DNA of 40,847 bases from JBDTMT01 sp033764095 (GCA_033764095.1 JANRJF010000157.1:1-40847); one strand, 5' to 3'; shown: positions 15,396 through 23,062, numbered from the stretch's first letter. The notes: a model not told the origin generated them from the sequence alone. Translations and numbers: made by a program.

Positions 15396-16475
15396 ATGGC
15401 CACACATCGCGATCTCATGTGCGCGGTGCTGGCGATCGCGCTCGGCACCGGCGCCGCACAGGCGCAGGTGTCGAGCGAATCGTCGGCATCGATCCTGGTG
15501 TTTCCGAAGATCGTCTACGACGGCTCGCGCGACACGCTCATTCAGATCGTCAACGGCGCCAACAGCGAGGTGCACGCGCACTGCTGGTACGTGAACGGCG
15601 CGCCGACGTTCCCCGATCTGCCGGCGGGTCCGCTCAATCCGCCGACCTGGGCGATGGTCGACTTCCCGATCACGCTCACTCGCAATCAGCCGACCAGCTT
15701 CGTCGCCTCGCGCGGCCGGTTGTCCGCCCCGGACGATCCGGCGTGTAATCTTGAATGGCCCCGGACCGAGCCGCTCCCGCCGATCGTCGAGGCGAACTAC
15801 GATTGCTACGGCGCGGGTATCGACCCCGGCATCGTGCCGCCGATGCCGCTCGGATTCACCGGCGAGTTGCGGTGCGTCGAGACAGATGCAGCGGGCTTCC
15901 CGATCAGCGGCAACCATCTCACCGGCGAGGTGATGCTGGTCGACGCCGCCAGCGGTGACGCGACGCGTTACGGCGCGATCGGTATCCGCGGCGGACTCGA
16001 CAACGACGGCGACGGAGCGCTGCGACTCGGCGAGGAGTATGACGGCTGTCCACAGGCCCTGCTGTTCGGCCAGCAGACAGATGGCAGCGAAGACCCCCAA
16101 CTCGGCGCCGGCTCATCGGTCGAGAATGAACTGACGCTCACCGCGTGCAGCATCGACTACCTCACGCAGTCCCCGCAGAGCGTCACAGTCGTGTTCGAGG
16201 TGACCAACGACCTGGCGCAGCGCCTCAGCACGGCGGCATCACTCGACGGCTGGCGGACGGTGCGATTGCGCGACATCGACACCATCTTCAGCGCCGGCGT
16301 GCTCGGCGCGCCGGTGGCACAGACACGCGTCGATGCTGCACATCAGTCGATGTCCGGCATCCTCGGCGTCGTCGAAGAGGTGCATGATGCCGGCGCCGGT
16401 CGAGTTTCGGCCGCCGCCACCAACCTCCACATGGCGGGCACGCGTACCGCCGTCGACCTCATCACGCTGCCGTGA
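15396..16475 (+). CDS. Secreted protein of unknown function, paralogue of the next gene
   Basis: A 359-residue exported protein. The ATG at 15396 is preceded by GGGGGAGG, a strong ribosome-binding site. Residues 1-24 are a signal peptide ending AQAQ. I do not recognise a family. The protein shares a skeleton with the next gene product: an N-terminal strand SASILVFPKIVYDG, a CWYVN motif, FTGELRC, EYDGCPQALLF and VVFEVTNDLAQRLST before a GWRTVRLRDIDT segment. Several cysteines in these conserved positions suggest disulfides. An acidic LDNDGDGALRLGEEYDGC stretch could bind calcium. The tandem, divergently promoted arrangement suggests both paralogues are produced together under the adjacent regulator. 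Confidence 0.75.
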   Translation: MATHRDLMCAVLAIALGTGAAQAQVSSESSASILVFPKIVYDGSRDTLIQIVNGANSEVHAHCWYVNGAPTFPDLPAGPLNPPTWAMVDFPITLTRNQPTSFVASRGRLSAPDDPACNLEWPRTEPLPPIVEANYDCYGAGIDPGIVPPMPLGFTGELRCVETDAAGFPISGNHLTGEVMLVDAASGDATRYGAIGIRGGLDNDGDGALRLGEEYDGCPQALLFGQQTDGSEDPQLGAGSSVENELTLTACSIDYLTQSPQSVTVVFEVTNDLAQRLSTAASLDGWRTVRLRDIDTIFSAGVLGAPVAQTRVDAAHQSMSGILGVVEEVHDAGAGRVSAAATNLHMAGTRTAVDLITLP

Positions 16476-16501
16476 GCGGCGGACGGACTACGGAGGAGAT
16501 C

Positions 16502-18082
16502 ATGCCGATGCCGTATCGCCTGTGGATCGCAGGACTGGTGATGAGCGCGCTCGCACCTGGTGCTGCCGCCGCCTTCGACAGCGACCATCCCGCCGCGTTG
16601 GTCACGTTCCCCTATGTCGTCGTGAATCCATCCCAGGGCGTCGACACCCGACTGCGCCTCGTCAACACCGACGATGAGCTGCTCGACGTCGTCTGCGGAC
16701 TGGAGAACACCACCGCGCACTGCGAGTCGGGAGCCCGGCCGGTCTGCGACACGACCAGCGACTGCCCGATCGGTGTCGCGTGCGTGCCGGACCTCAAGGT
16801 CAGCCGCTTTGCCTTCCAGCTGGCGGCTGGACAGCCGATCGGCTGGCCACTGTCGACCGGCGCGACGCTGCCGTTGGCGCAGAACGGCGATCCGATCCCC
16901 GCCGCGCCGGAGAGTCCGATGCGCGGCGTGTTGCGTTGCTTCGCCGCCCATCCGGACGGCTCACCGAGCGCGCGCAATGCGCTGGTCGGGGAAGCGGTGG
17001 TCGAGCGCGCCGGCGAGACGCTGCTCGATGTCGCATCCTACAACGCGGTTGGCGCGCAGGCGCACGCCGCAGGTCTCAACGACGACCGGACGCTAGTGCT
17101 CGGCGGCGCGAACGGCGAGTACGACGCCTGTCCGCAGACGGTGTCGGTCAACCACCTGTTCGACCTGGCCCACGATCCGATTGCGATCAGTCGGTCGCTG
17201 CAAACCACGCTGGTGTTCACCCGGTGCAACGCGGACCTGTCGCGGGAGAATCCGCAGAACTCCGGCGCCGTGCTCCAGTTCCTCGTCCACAACGAATTCG
17301 AGCAGCGGTTCAGCACCAGCAACACGTTCGTCGGGCAGATGGTCTCGCCGATGAGCCTGATCGACACCCGGATTCCCGATCGTTCGATCTTCTCCGCCAC
17401 CATCACCGGTACGCTGAGCGGCTCGACCACCATTCGAGCCGTCGGCGGCAGCGTCATGGGGCTCGCGCTGGAGAAGCGCCTCGGCAGCGACCCGACGCAG
17501 TACTCGACCGCGGCGTACAACCTGCACTCGTCCGGCCAGCCCGATACGCCGGCAGAGATCAAGCTCGACCTGCGGTGCCCCGGCCGCCCCAGGCCGGACT
17601 GCAGACGTGCGCGCCGCAGCCGCCTGATGCTGTCCGACCGTGCGCGACGCCGCGTGGCCTGGGAATGGAAACGCGGCGAGTTGCTGAATCTCAGCGAGAT
17701 CGGCGATCCGGACGACGGCACGGCAATCGCCATATGCCTCTATGCGAACGACGAACCGAGGGCGTCGATCGTTCTACCACCCGACGCGCCGAATTGGCGG
17801 CGGTCTCGCGACGCACTGACGTTTGCCGACAAATCGGGATCGTTCGACGGCACACGCACGATCACCGTCACACCGGCGAATCATGGGCGCGGCCGCGTCA
17901 CCCTGCGTGCCGTCGGCGAGCGTGTCCCGGCGCTCGACCTCGACGGCGACACGGCGGCGCCGGTGGTGATTCAGCTGCTCAACGACCGCACCGGCATCTG
18001 TCTCGAGAGCGTCTTCGAGCCCGACGAGGTCATCGAGGACAGCCCGCACCTCTTCGACGCACGCAGCGTCGTCCCTGAGTGA
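16502..18082 (+). CDS. Secreted protein of unknown function with an extra C-terminal beta module, paralogue of the previous gene
   Basis: A 526-residue exported protein. Start choice: GGAGGAG at 16492-16498 fits an ATG at 16502 or 16508; a GTG at 16472 overlapping the previous stop is less likely. The signal peptide ends about residue 24 (PGAAAAF). Residues 25-360 match the previous gene product: ALVTFPYVVVNP, VVCGLENTT, GVLRCF, GEYDACPQ, and VLQFLVHNEFEQRFSTSN. A basic linker (RPDCRRARRSRLML) leads to an additional domain of about 130 residues: KRGELLNLSEI, then KSGSFDGTRTITVTPAN and a final VVIQLLNDRTGICLESVF. Comparable end modules recur, from memory, in secreted proteins of deltaproteobacterial metagenome genomes. 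The function is unknown. Confidence 0.75.
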   Translation: MPMPYRLWIAGLVMSALAPGAAAAFDSDHPAALVTFPYVVVNPSQGVDTRLRLVNTDDELLDVVCGLENTTAHCESGARPVCDTTSDCPIGVACVPDLKVSRFAFQLAAGQPIGWPLSTGATLPLAQNGDPIPAAPESPMRGVLRCFAAHPDGSPSARNALVGEAVVERAGETLLDVASYNAVGAQAHAAGLNDDRTLVLGGANGEYDACPQTVSVNHLFDLAHDPIAISRSLQTTLVFTRCNADLSRENPQNSGAVLQFLVHNEFEQRFSTSNTFVGQMVSPMSLIDTRIPDRSIFSATITGTLSGSTTIRAVGGSVMGLALEKRLGSDPTQYSTAAYNLHSSGQPDTPAEIKLDLRCPGRPRPDCRRARRSRLMLSDRARRRVAWEWKRGELLNLSEIGDPDDGTAIAICLYANDEPRASIVLPPDAPNWRRSRDALTFADKSGSFDGTRTITVTPANHGRGRVTLRAVGERVPALDLDGDTAAPVVIQLLNDRTGICLESVFEPDEVIEDSPHLFDARSVVPE

Positions 18083-18096
18083 GGTGTGGGCTCAGC

Positions 18097-18125
18097 CCGG
18101 GGGCGCGGCACCGCCGCGCCCCCGG
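18097..18125. terminator. Perfect 13-bp hairpin between convergent genes
   Basis: CCGGGGGCGCGGC (18097-18109) pairs perfectly with GCCGCGCCCCCGG (18113-18125) around a 3-base loop. It lies 14 bases after the stop of the secreted protein and 9 bases beyond the stop of the convergent oxidoreductase. TTT follows on the + side. It is well placed to end transcription from both directions. Confidence 0.75.
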
Positions 18126-18134
18126 TTTCCATCG

Positions 18135-19394
18135 TCACTTGGCCGCCGCGGGTTTCTCGCGCGGGATGCTGAGGCCGGCGCCCTGCCCCTGCGTCGACGT
18201 CTCGGTGATCGTCCGCCCGTACGAGTTGAACACCGGGATCTCGTCGTCGCTCGGCGCATGCATCTTCTGCTTGCGCTCCAGCGCCGCGGCGATCGCCGGC
18301 GCGAGGCGTTCGGCCTTGGCGCGCTCGCGTTCGGCCTCGTGGGCCTTGAACTCCGGCATCACCTCGGTGGCGAACAGCTCCAACGACTCGCAGATGTGCT
18401 CGTGGCGATTGCGGCCACCCTGCTGGATGAAGATGGTCTGGTCGACACCGGCCTCCTCGAACCGGCGCAGGTGGTCGCGCAGGTCGTCGGGCGTGCCGAT
18501 GCCGCCGGCGGGGATCTCCGGCATCATGGTCCGCACGCTCTCGAAGCTCTGCCAGATGTTGGTGCGCCCGGGCTTGTGCGTACCGAAGACATAGAAGTGG
18601 CCGAGCGCGAAGCCGAAGAAGCGGAAGCCGTCGAGCCCGCGCCGGCGCGCCTCCTCGCGATCGCGATGGCAGGAGAAGCCGGTGACCATCGCGACGTTCG
18701 GGTTCGGCGCCCAACCGATCGGCACGCACTCGCGTTCGAAGGTCTCGTAGTAGTCCTTCACCCAGTGGCGCGCCTCGCTCGGATCGACGAAGGCGAAGGT
18801 CAGCGCGCCGAGGCCGAGCTGGGCGGCGAGGTGGATGGTCTCGCGGTTCGAGCACGCCAGCCACATCGGCGGGTGCGGCTTCTGCACCGGTTTCGGCACA
18901 AGGTTGCGGCACGGCATCGAGAAGTACCTGCCGGCGAAGCCCGGATAGGGATCCATCGCCAGCAGGTTGGCACACTGTTCGGTCGCCTCGCGCCACATGG
19001 CGCGCTTGTCCTTCGGGTCGATGCCGAAACCCTCGAGCTCGGAGCGTGAGGCCGACTCGCCGGTGCCGAAGTCGACGCGACCGTTCGACACCAGGTCGAG
19101 GGCCGCGATGCGCGCCGCAACCTTGGCCGGATGGTTGTACTTCGGCGGCGTCAGCACGATGCCGTGCCCGAGCCGGATGTTCTTGGTGCGCTGCGAGCAG
19201 GCCGCCAGGAACACCTCCGGCGCCGGCGAGTGCGAGTACTCCTCCAGGAAGTGGTGCTCGACCTCCCAGGCGTAGTCGATGCCGAGCCGGTCGGCGAGCT
19301 CCACCTGGTCGAGCGCATCCTGGTAGAGCCGCAGCTCGTCGCCCTCGTGCCACGGCTTCGGCAATTGGTGCTCGTAGAAGATCCCGAACTTCAT
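18135..19394 (-). CDS. LLM-class flavin-dependent oxidoreductase
   Basis: A 419-residue luciferase-like TIM-barrel monooxygenase, longer than the other two in this window. It begins MKFGIFYEHQLPKPW and has the luciferase-family DYAWEVEHHFLEEYSHSPAP segment, GHGIVLTPPKYNHP, GRVDFGTGESASRSELEGF and PHPPMWLACSNRETI. This pattern fits flavin-dependent (FMNH2) members more than F420 ones, but the sequence alone does not settle it. The last 70 residues are a charged extension that is not part of the barrel core. A GCGAGGTGATCG ribosome-binding region precedes the ATG. Upstream, TCAATTGA (19407-19414) and TGATCA (19415-19420) are adjacent small palindromes that may serve as an operator. The substrate is unknown. 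Confidence 0.9.
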   Translation of the reverse strand: MKFGIFYEHQLPKPWHEGDELRLYQDALDQVELADRLGIDYAWEVEHHFLEEYSHSPAPEVFLAACSQRTKNIRLGHGIVLTPPKYNHPAKVAARIAALDLVSNGRVDFGTGESASRSELEGFGIDPKDKRAMWREATEQCANLLAMDPYPGFAGRYFSMPCRNLVPKPVQKPHPPMWLACSNRETIHLAAQLGLGALTFAFVDPSEARHWVKDYYETFERECVPIGWAPNPNVAMVTGFSCHRDREEARRRGLDGFRFFGFALGHFYVFGTHKPGRTNIWQSFESVRTMMPEIPAGGIGTPDDLRDHLRRFEEAGVDQTIFIQQGGRNRHEHICESLELFATEVMPEFKAHEAERERAKAERLAPAIAAALERKQKMHAPSDDEIPVFNSYGRTITETSTQGQGAGLSIPREKPAAAK

Positions 19395-19507
19395 CGATCA
19401 CCTCGCTCAATTGATGATCAGAGATTGCCACGGCGGCGCCGCGATCGACAGCGCGGCGGTGCGAGCGGTCGTCCGGCCGTCGTCAGCCGCGCGAAGGCGG
19501 GGCTGAT

Positions 19508-19527
19508 CCGCGGGTTCGTACCCGCGG
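19508..19527 (-). terminator. Hairpin directly after the thioredoxin-TPR gene
   Basis: CCGCGGG (19508-19514) and CCCGCGG (19521-19527) pair perfectly around a 6-base loop, 2 bases past the stop codon of the gene ending at 19530. No long T-run follows on the minus strand, so it may block exonucleases instead of acting as a classic intrinsic terminator. Confidence 0.5.
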
Positions 19528-19529
19528 TT

Positions 19530-20393
19530 TCAGCGGAACAGGACCTTGGCGAGCTCGGAGCGGTAGCGGTCGGCGAGCTCGTCGCCGGGGCCGAGCAGGT
19601 CGAAGACGTCGATCATCGCGCGCCGCGCCGCGTCGTCGCCGAAGCCGCGGTCCTGCGCGACGATGGCGAGGTAGTGCTCCAGCGCTTCCTCGTAGCGGCC
19701 GCCGGCGGCGAGCGCCTGGGCCAGCGCAAAGCGCGCGTCGAGGTCCTGCGGGGCGGCGGCGACGCGCTCGCGCAGCGCCGCCTCGTCGCCGGCGCCCGAC
19801 TGTCGGATGCGGAGCGCCGCAGCCAACCGATCGGCCTCCTGGCGCACTGGGCCCGGCTCGACCTGCTCGAGCAGCGCCAGGGCCTCGGCATCCTGGTCGC
19901 GCTCGGCGTGCACCTGCGCCAGGCCGAGCAGCGCCGCGCCGGCGCGCGGATCCTCGGCGAGCGCCTGGCGAAAGACGGCTTCCGCCTCCGCGATCTGTCC
20001 GGCGGCGAGCAGCGCCTGTCCCTGGTCGGCGAGCGTCTCGCCCGGACCGGGCAGCAGCCGCGCGATCAGATCGCGCACCGCGCTCTCCGACTGCGCGCCG
20101 ACGAAGTGACCGGCGAGTTGACCGTCGCGCAGGCCGACCACCATCGGAATGCTCTGCACGCGGAAGGCGCCGGCCAACCCCGGATTCTCGTCGATGTTGA
20201 CCTTCGCCAGCAGGAAGGCGCCGGCGTGCTCGGCGGTCAGACGCTCGAGCAGCGGCCCGAGCGTGCGACAGGGCCCACACCAGGGCGCCCAGAAGTCGAT
20301 CAGGACTGGCGTCGTCTTCGAACGCTCGAGGACAGCGTGCTCGAACGTCGCGTCGGTGGCGTCGAAAACCAGGGAGTTGGCGGTGTCGGGCAC
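19530..20393 (-). CDS. Thioredoxin-TPR protein, YbbN/CnoX-like co-chaperone
   Basis: A 287-residue protein beginning with GTG. Residues 8-115 are a thioredoxin domain with the canonical redox motif WCGPC (Cys39, Cys42) and the cis-proline in VQSIPMVVG. Residues 120-285 are tetratricopeptide-like helical repeats, for example AGQIAEAEAVFRQALAEDP and GGRYEEALEHYLAIVAQD. The layout is that of YbbN/CnoX, which holds unfolded or oxidised proteins for GroEL. E. coli YbbN has lost the CxxC; this protein keeps it, as many other homologues do, so it should be redox-active. There is no signal peptide, so it is cytoplasmic. It follows the S4-domain gene by 42 bases on the same strand, linking two protein/RNA quality-control functions. 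Confidence 0.92.
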   Translation of the reverse strand: MPDTANSLVFDATDATFEHAVLERSKTTPVLIDFWAPWCGPCRTLGPLLERLTAEHAGAFLLAKVNIDENPGLAGAFRVQSIPMVVGLRDGQLAGHFVGAQSESAVRDLIARLLPGPGETLADQGQALLAAGQIAEAEAVFRQALAEDPRAGAALLGLAQVHAERDQDAEALALLEQVEPGPVRQEADRLAAALRIRQSGAGDEAALRERVAAAPQDLDARFALAQALAAGGRYEEALEHYLAIVAQDRGFGDDAARRAMIDVFDLLGPGDELADRYRSELAKVLFR

Positions 20394-20435
20394 GTGGCCA
20401 GGTATCGCAGATTCCGCGCCCTTTGCCAGCGCGGG

Positions 20436-20813
20436 TCAGTCGAAACCGCGGCGCAGGTGGCGGCGTTCGCGCTTGGTCGGCCGACCGCTGCCCGGATCGC
20501 GGCGCGGCGCGAGATACGGTTCGCGCGGCGGCGGCGCCGGGCTGTGATCGTCGTACAGCGCTTGCGCCTGGCTGGCCGGGCCGCGGCGTTCCGCGAGTCC
20601 GACGACGCGCAGGATGCGCTTGCCGTCGCGCGTACTGATCACCACTTCGTCGCCGGGGCGGATGAGCTTGTGTGGTTTGGCGGTGATGCCGTTGATCGTC
20701 ACCTTGCCGCCGTCACAGGCGGCGGCGGCAAGCGCGCGGGTCTTGAAGGCGCGCGCCGCCCACAGCCAGCGGTCGGCGCGCGTCGCCATCGAGGAGGAAT
20801 CGGAATCGGTCAT
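20436..20813 (-). CDS. S4-domain RNA-binding protein, HslR/Hsp15-like
   Basis: A 125-residue protein from the ATG at 20813 (MTDSDSSSMATRADRWLW). A start eight codons later is possible, since neither has a clear ribosome-binding site. Residues about 10-70 are the S4 RNA-binding fold: RADRWLWAARAFKTRALAAA, then GGKVTINGITAKPHKLIRPG and GDEVVISTRDGKRILRVVG. The tail is rich in Arg and Pro and ends RPTKRERRHLRRGFD, as in Hsp15. Hsp15 rescues stalled 50S subunits carrying peptidyl-tRNA after heat shock. Together with the downstream thioredoxin-TPR chaperone this makes a small stress-response operon. The identification is strong by motif and length. Confidence 0.88.
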   Translation of the reverse strand: MTDSDSSSMATRADRWLWAARAFKTRALAAAACDGGKVTINGITAKPHKLIRPGDEVVISTRDGKRILRVVGLAERRGPASQAQALYDDHSPAPPPREPYLAPRRDPGSGRPTKRERRHLRRGFD

Positions 20814-20821
20814 GGCGCGAA

Positions 20822-20861
20822 GCGAGCGCGGTGGGGAGGGGGGCAACCCCACCGCGCTCGC
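20822..20861. terminator. Perfect 15-bp hairpin upstream of the S4 gene
   Basis: GCGAGCGCGGTGGGG (20822-20836) and CCCCACCGCGCTCGC (20847-20861) pair perfectly around a 10-base loop. It lies between the small membrane-protein gene (stop at 20872) and the S4 gene (start at 20813), all on the minus strand. It would end most transcription from the upstream pair. No T-run follows, and its closeness to the S4 start could also affect translation of that gene. Confidence 0.6.
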
Positions 20862-20871
20862 CGGATCAGCT

Positions 20872-21087
20872 TCATGCCGCAGCCTGCTTCACCTCCTGCA
20901 CCTCGTCCAGAGGCACCGGGTTGAACGGCACCGACACGGAGCGATCCTGGCGCGCCGCCGCGCGGGCGAGCAGCAACACCCGACCGGCACCGACGAGCGC
21001 GGCGACCGCCAGGCTCGTGGTGACGGTCGCCGCTCCCGGCCACGCCAGCGCGGCCGGGAGGGATCCCGTGTACGGAAGCCAGAACAT
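20872..21087 (-). CDS. Small single-pass membrane protein
   Basis: A 71-residue protein starting MFWLPYTGSLPAALAW at an ATG at 21087, preceded by AGGCAGGTG as ribosome-binding site. One hydrophobic helix (GAATVTTSLAVAALVGAG, about 22-46) is followed by a basic segment (LLLARAAARQDR), so the C-terminus is likely cytoplasmic. The last 25 residues are polar. No family is recognised. It is 49 bases downstream of a small XRE regulator on the same strand and likely co-transcribed with it. Such regulator plus single-helix pairs can be toxin-antitoxin-like or signalling modules, but nothing here proves that. Confidence 0.65.
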   Translation of the reverse strand: MFWLPYTGSLPAALAWPGAATVTTSLAVAALVGAGRVLLLARAAARQDRSVSVPFNPVPLDEVQEVKQAAA

Positions 21088-21136
21088 GACACACCTGCCT
21101 TTCAGTTCGTCTCTCCGAGAGCGGAGGGCGCCAACC

Positions 21137-21394
21137 CTACGCCGCCACGGCGCGGATGCCGGGGCGGTCATTGGCGTTCCGCTCGCTCTCCAGCGGATTC
21201 TCGAGGAACCATTCCATCGGCCGACCGGTGTGTCGGGCGATTCGGAACAGCACGTCCGTGGAGGGGATACGGCCGTTCAGGTAGTTGTAGACGGCCGACA
21301 GGCTCACGCCGATGTCGTACGCGAACGCCTTCGGCTCGTCTGCCACCACCTCGCGCAGCCGCTCTGCCACAAAATTCGCATCGAGCCCTTGCAT
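21137..21394 (-). CDS. Small XRE-family transcriptional regulator
   Basis: An 85-residue protein that is essentially one lambda-repressor-like helix-turn-helix domain: FVAERLREVV, then the recognition region DIGVSLSAVYNYLNGRIPS and DVLFRIARHTGRPMEWFLENP. A strong ribosome-binding site (GGAAGGAGG) lies 8 bases before the ATG at 21394. It likely binds DNA as a dimer and may regulate its own promoter in the 21395-21500 gap, where no clear palindrome was found. The small membrane-protein gene follows in the same operon. Confidence 0.85.
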   Translation of the reverse strand: MQGLDANFVAERLREVVADEPKAFAYDIGVSLSAVYNYLNGRIPSTDVLFRIARHTGRPMEWFLENPLESERNANDRPGIRAVAA

Positions 21395-21513
21395 CGTCCT
21401 ATCCTCCTTCCGTCGTAGTGACGTCTCTCCCGCGCTCCGTTTTGGGTACGGCGTTCCGCCGGCCGGTCGGATCGTCCGCTCCCCGCGGCCCCTCGGCGCT
21501 CAAGGGGCCAAAA

Positions 21514-21548
21514 AAAAAGGGCCACCGGTTTTGCCGGTGGCCCTTTTT
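21514..21548. terminator. Bidirectional intrinsic terminator
   Basis: GGGCCACCGG (21519-21528) pairs with CCGGTGGCCC (21534-21543) around TTTTG. It is preceded by nine A (21510-21518) and followed by five T (21544-21548). Read on the minus strand it ends the small gene at 21572-21754 with a long U-run, which is the textbook intrinsic form. It is the clearest terminator in the window. Confidence 0.92.
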
Positions 21549-21571
21549 CAGCAGAAGGTTGAGTCGTTATT

Positions 21572-21754
21572 TCAGGAGACTCCTCCCGCCGGACCACCGG
21601 CTCGCGCCGGTCGAATGGTGGTACGCGCCTTATTGGCCTTATCGGCCTTGGCCGGTACCGCCACCGAACCCGCGCAAACCGCCGCCGCCGACGCGAACCA
21701 CATCGCGCCGCGCTGGGCGTCTAGATGATGGATCTGCGTCGTCATGGTCTGCAT
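21572..21754 (-). CDS. Small orphan protein with its own promoter and terminator
   Basis: A 60-residue frame from the ATG at 21754 (MQTMTTQIHHLDAQRGAMW). A second ATG at 21745 or a GTG at 21826 are alternative starts. It contains a short hydrophobic stretch GAMWFASAAAVCAGSVAV, then a basic/Ala segment (KADKANKARTTIRPARAG). No family is recognised. Support for a real gene comes from context: a promoter (TTGAAC-N16-TGTACA) 30 bases upstream and a perfect intrinsic terminator 24 bases downstream bracket it. The transcript could instead be a small RNA. It could be a small exported or membrane-attached peptide. Confidence 0.5.
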   Translation of the reverse strand: MQTMTTQIHHLDAQRGAMWFASAAAVCAGSVAVPAKADKANKARTTIRPARAGGPAGGVS

Positions 21755-21783
21755 GGGTCCTGGGTCCGTGATCTCCCGGCCTG

Positions 21784-21811
21784 TGTACACCCGTGGGCGG
21801 TTGGCGTTCAA
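21784..21811 (-). promoter_or_regulatory. Sigma70-type promoter for the small gene at 21572-21754
   Basis: On the minus strand TTGAAC (21811-21806) and TGTACA (21789-21784) are 16 bases apart, placing the transcription start near 21777, about 23 bases before the ATG at 21754. It lies next to the divergent D-Ala-D-Ala ligase gene. Confidence 0.55.
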
Positions 21812-21909
21812 GATGATTTCTCGCACGAGCGTGGAACGGCTTGAAGATGACGCGGCTCACGCCGCGGGAGCCCTACGAAGAAGGGGCGTTTTCCGCTAAG
21901 CCGGGCCGC

Positions 21910-23016
21910 ATGGCGGAGGCGATGCGAACGGTCGGAATTCTCTTCGGCGGGCGGTCGGGCGAGCATCCGATCTCGATCCGCTCCTCGCAGTTCGTCGTCG
22001 AGTCGCTCGACCGCAGCCGCTTTGCGCCGGTGCTGATCGGCATCGACCGCGCCGGCGGCTGGCACCTGCTGAGCGAGGATGAATACTGGCGGCTGGAGAC
22101 CGAGGTGCCGGTCGGCGCCGGCCGATCGGTGGTGGCGCTGCCGGCCGGCGTCGGGCGCTGCGGGCTGCTCGATCCGCGTGTGCCGCACGGCGCATTACCG
22201 GTGATGGACGTGGTGTTCCCGGTGCTGCACGGCCCCTACGGCGAGGACGGCACAATGCAGGGGCTGCTTGAAACCTTCGACGTTCCCTATGTCGGCATCG
22301 GCGTGCTCGGCGCGGCGCTGTGCATGGACAAAGATGTCTGCAAGCGCCTGCTGCGCGACGCCGGCATTCCGGTCGTCCCGTCCGTCCTGGTGCGCGCGCA
22401 TGACTGGACGCGCAACCGCGCCGCGCTGTGCGCGGCGGCGCGGCAACTCGGTCCGACCCTGTTCGTCAAGCCGGCCAGTCTCGGCTCGTCGCTCGGTGTG
22501 ACGCGGGTCAGCGAGACCGCCGACGCCACGGTGGCCGCCGCGGTCGAGAACGCCTTGCGGCTCGACGGCAAGGTGCTGATCGAGGCCGGCATCGACGGGC
22601 GCGAGATCGAGTGCGCGGTGCTCGGCAACGCCGAGCCGCGGGCCTCGCGACCCGGCGAGATCCTACCCGGCGAGGCGTTCTACTCGTATGCCGACAAGTA
22701 CGCGCCCGACAGCCTGGCGCAGACGCGCATCCCGGCCGACATCGATGCAACGACGCGCGAGCAGGTACGCGCCCTGGCGGTGCGCGCGTTCGTCGCGCTG
22801 GAGTGCAGCGGCATGGCGCGGGTCGATTTCTTCCTCGAACGCGGCGGCGGGCGGCTCTATGTCAACGAGCTCAACACCATCCCCGGGTTCACCTCCATCA
22901 GCATGTACCCGAAAATGTGGGAGGCGGAGGGCATCGGCGGGCCGGAACTCGTGACGCGACTGATCGAGCTCGGCCTGGAGCGCTGGGCGACCCGCCACGC
23001 GCTGGCGAGCCACTGA
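21910..23016 (+). CDS. ddl: D-alanine--D-alanine ligase
   Basis: A 368-residue ATP-grasp enzyme (364 from an alternative ATG at 21922) joining two D-alanines for peptidoglycan. The N-terminal signature GILFGGRSGEHPISIRSS is present. The middle part has VFPVLHGPYGEDGTMQGLLE and GVLGAALCMDKDVCKRLL. The ATP-grasp part has LFVKPASLGSSLGVTRV and the metal-binding end MARVDFFLERGGGRLYVNELNTIPGFT. The length and the GGRSGEH motif fit the DdlA type. TAAGCC ends 7 bases before the 21910 ATG and there is no Shine-Dalgarno sequence, so the message may be leaderless. It acts in the cytoplasm. It stands alone, not in a division-cell-wall cluster. Confidence 0.95.
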   Translation: MAEAMRTVGILFGGRSGEHPISIRSSQFVVESLDRSRFAPVLIGIDRAGGWHLLSEDEYWRLETEVPVGAGRSVVALPAGVGRCGLLDPRVPHGALPVMDVVFPVLHGPYGEDGTMQGLLETFDVPYVGIGVLGAALCMDKDVCKRLLRDAGIPVVPSVLVRAHDWTRNRAALCAAARQLGPTLFVKPASLGSSLGVTRVSETADATVAAAVENALRLDGKVLIEAGIDGREIECAVLGNAEPRASRPGEILPGEAFYSYADKYAPDSLAQTRIPADIDATTREQVRALAVRAFVALECSGMARVDFFLERGGGRLYVNELNTIPGFTSISMYPKMWEAEGIGGPELVTRLIELGLERWATRHALASH

Positions 23017-23062
23017 ATCGAACGGGCGGGATCACGCCGCGCCGCTCGGGCGCGGCGAGCGC

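Noticed and set aside
14445..16100. 551-codon version of the HTH regulator extended upstream
   Set aside because: The extension would run antisense through the promoter region and a secreted gene; the ATG at 15257 precedes the first plausible HTH residues.
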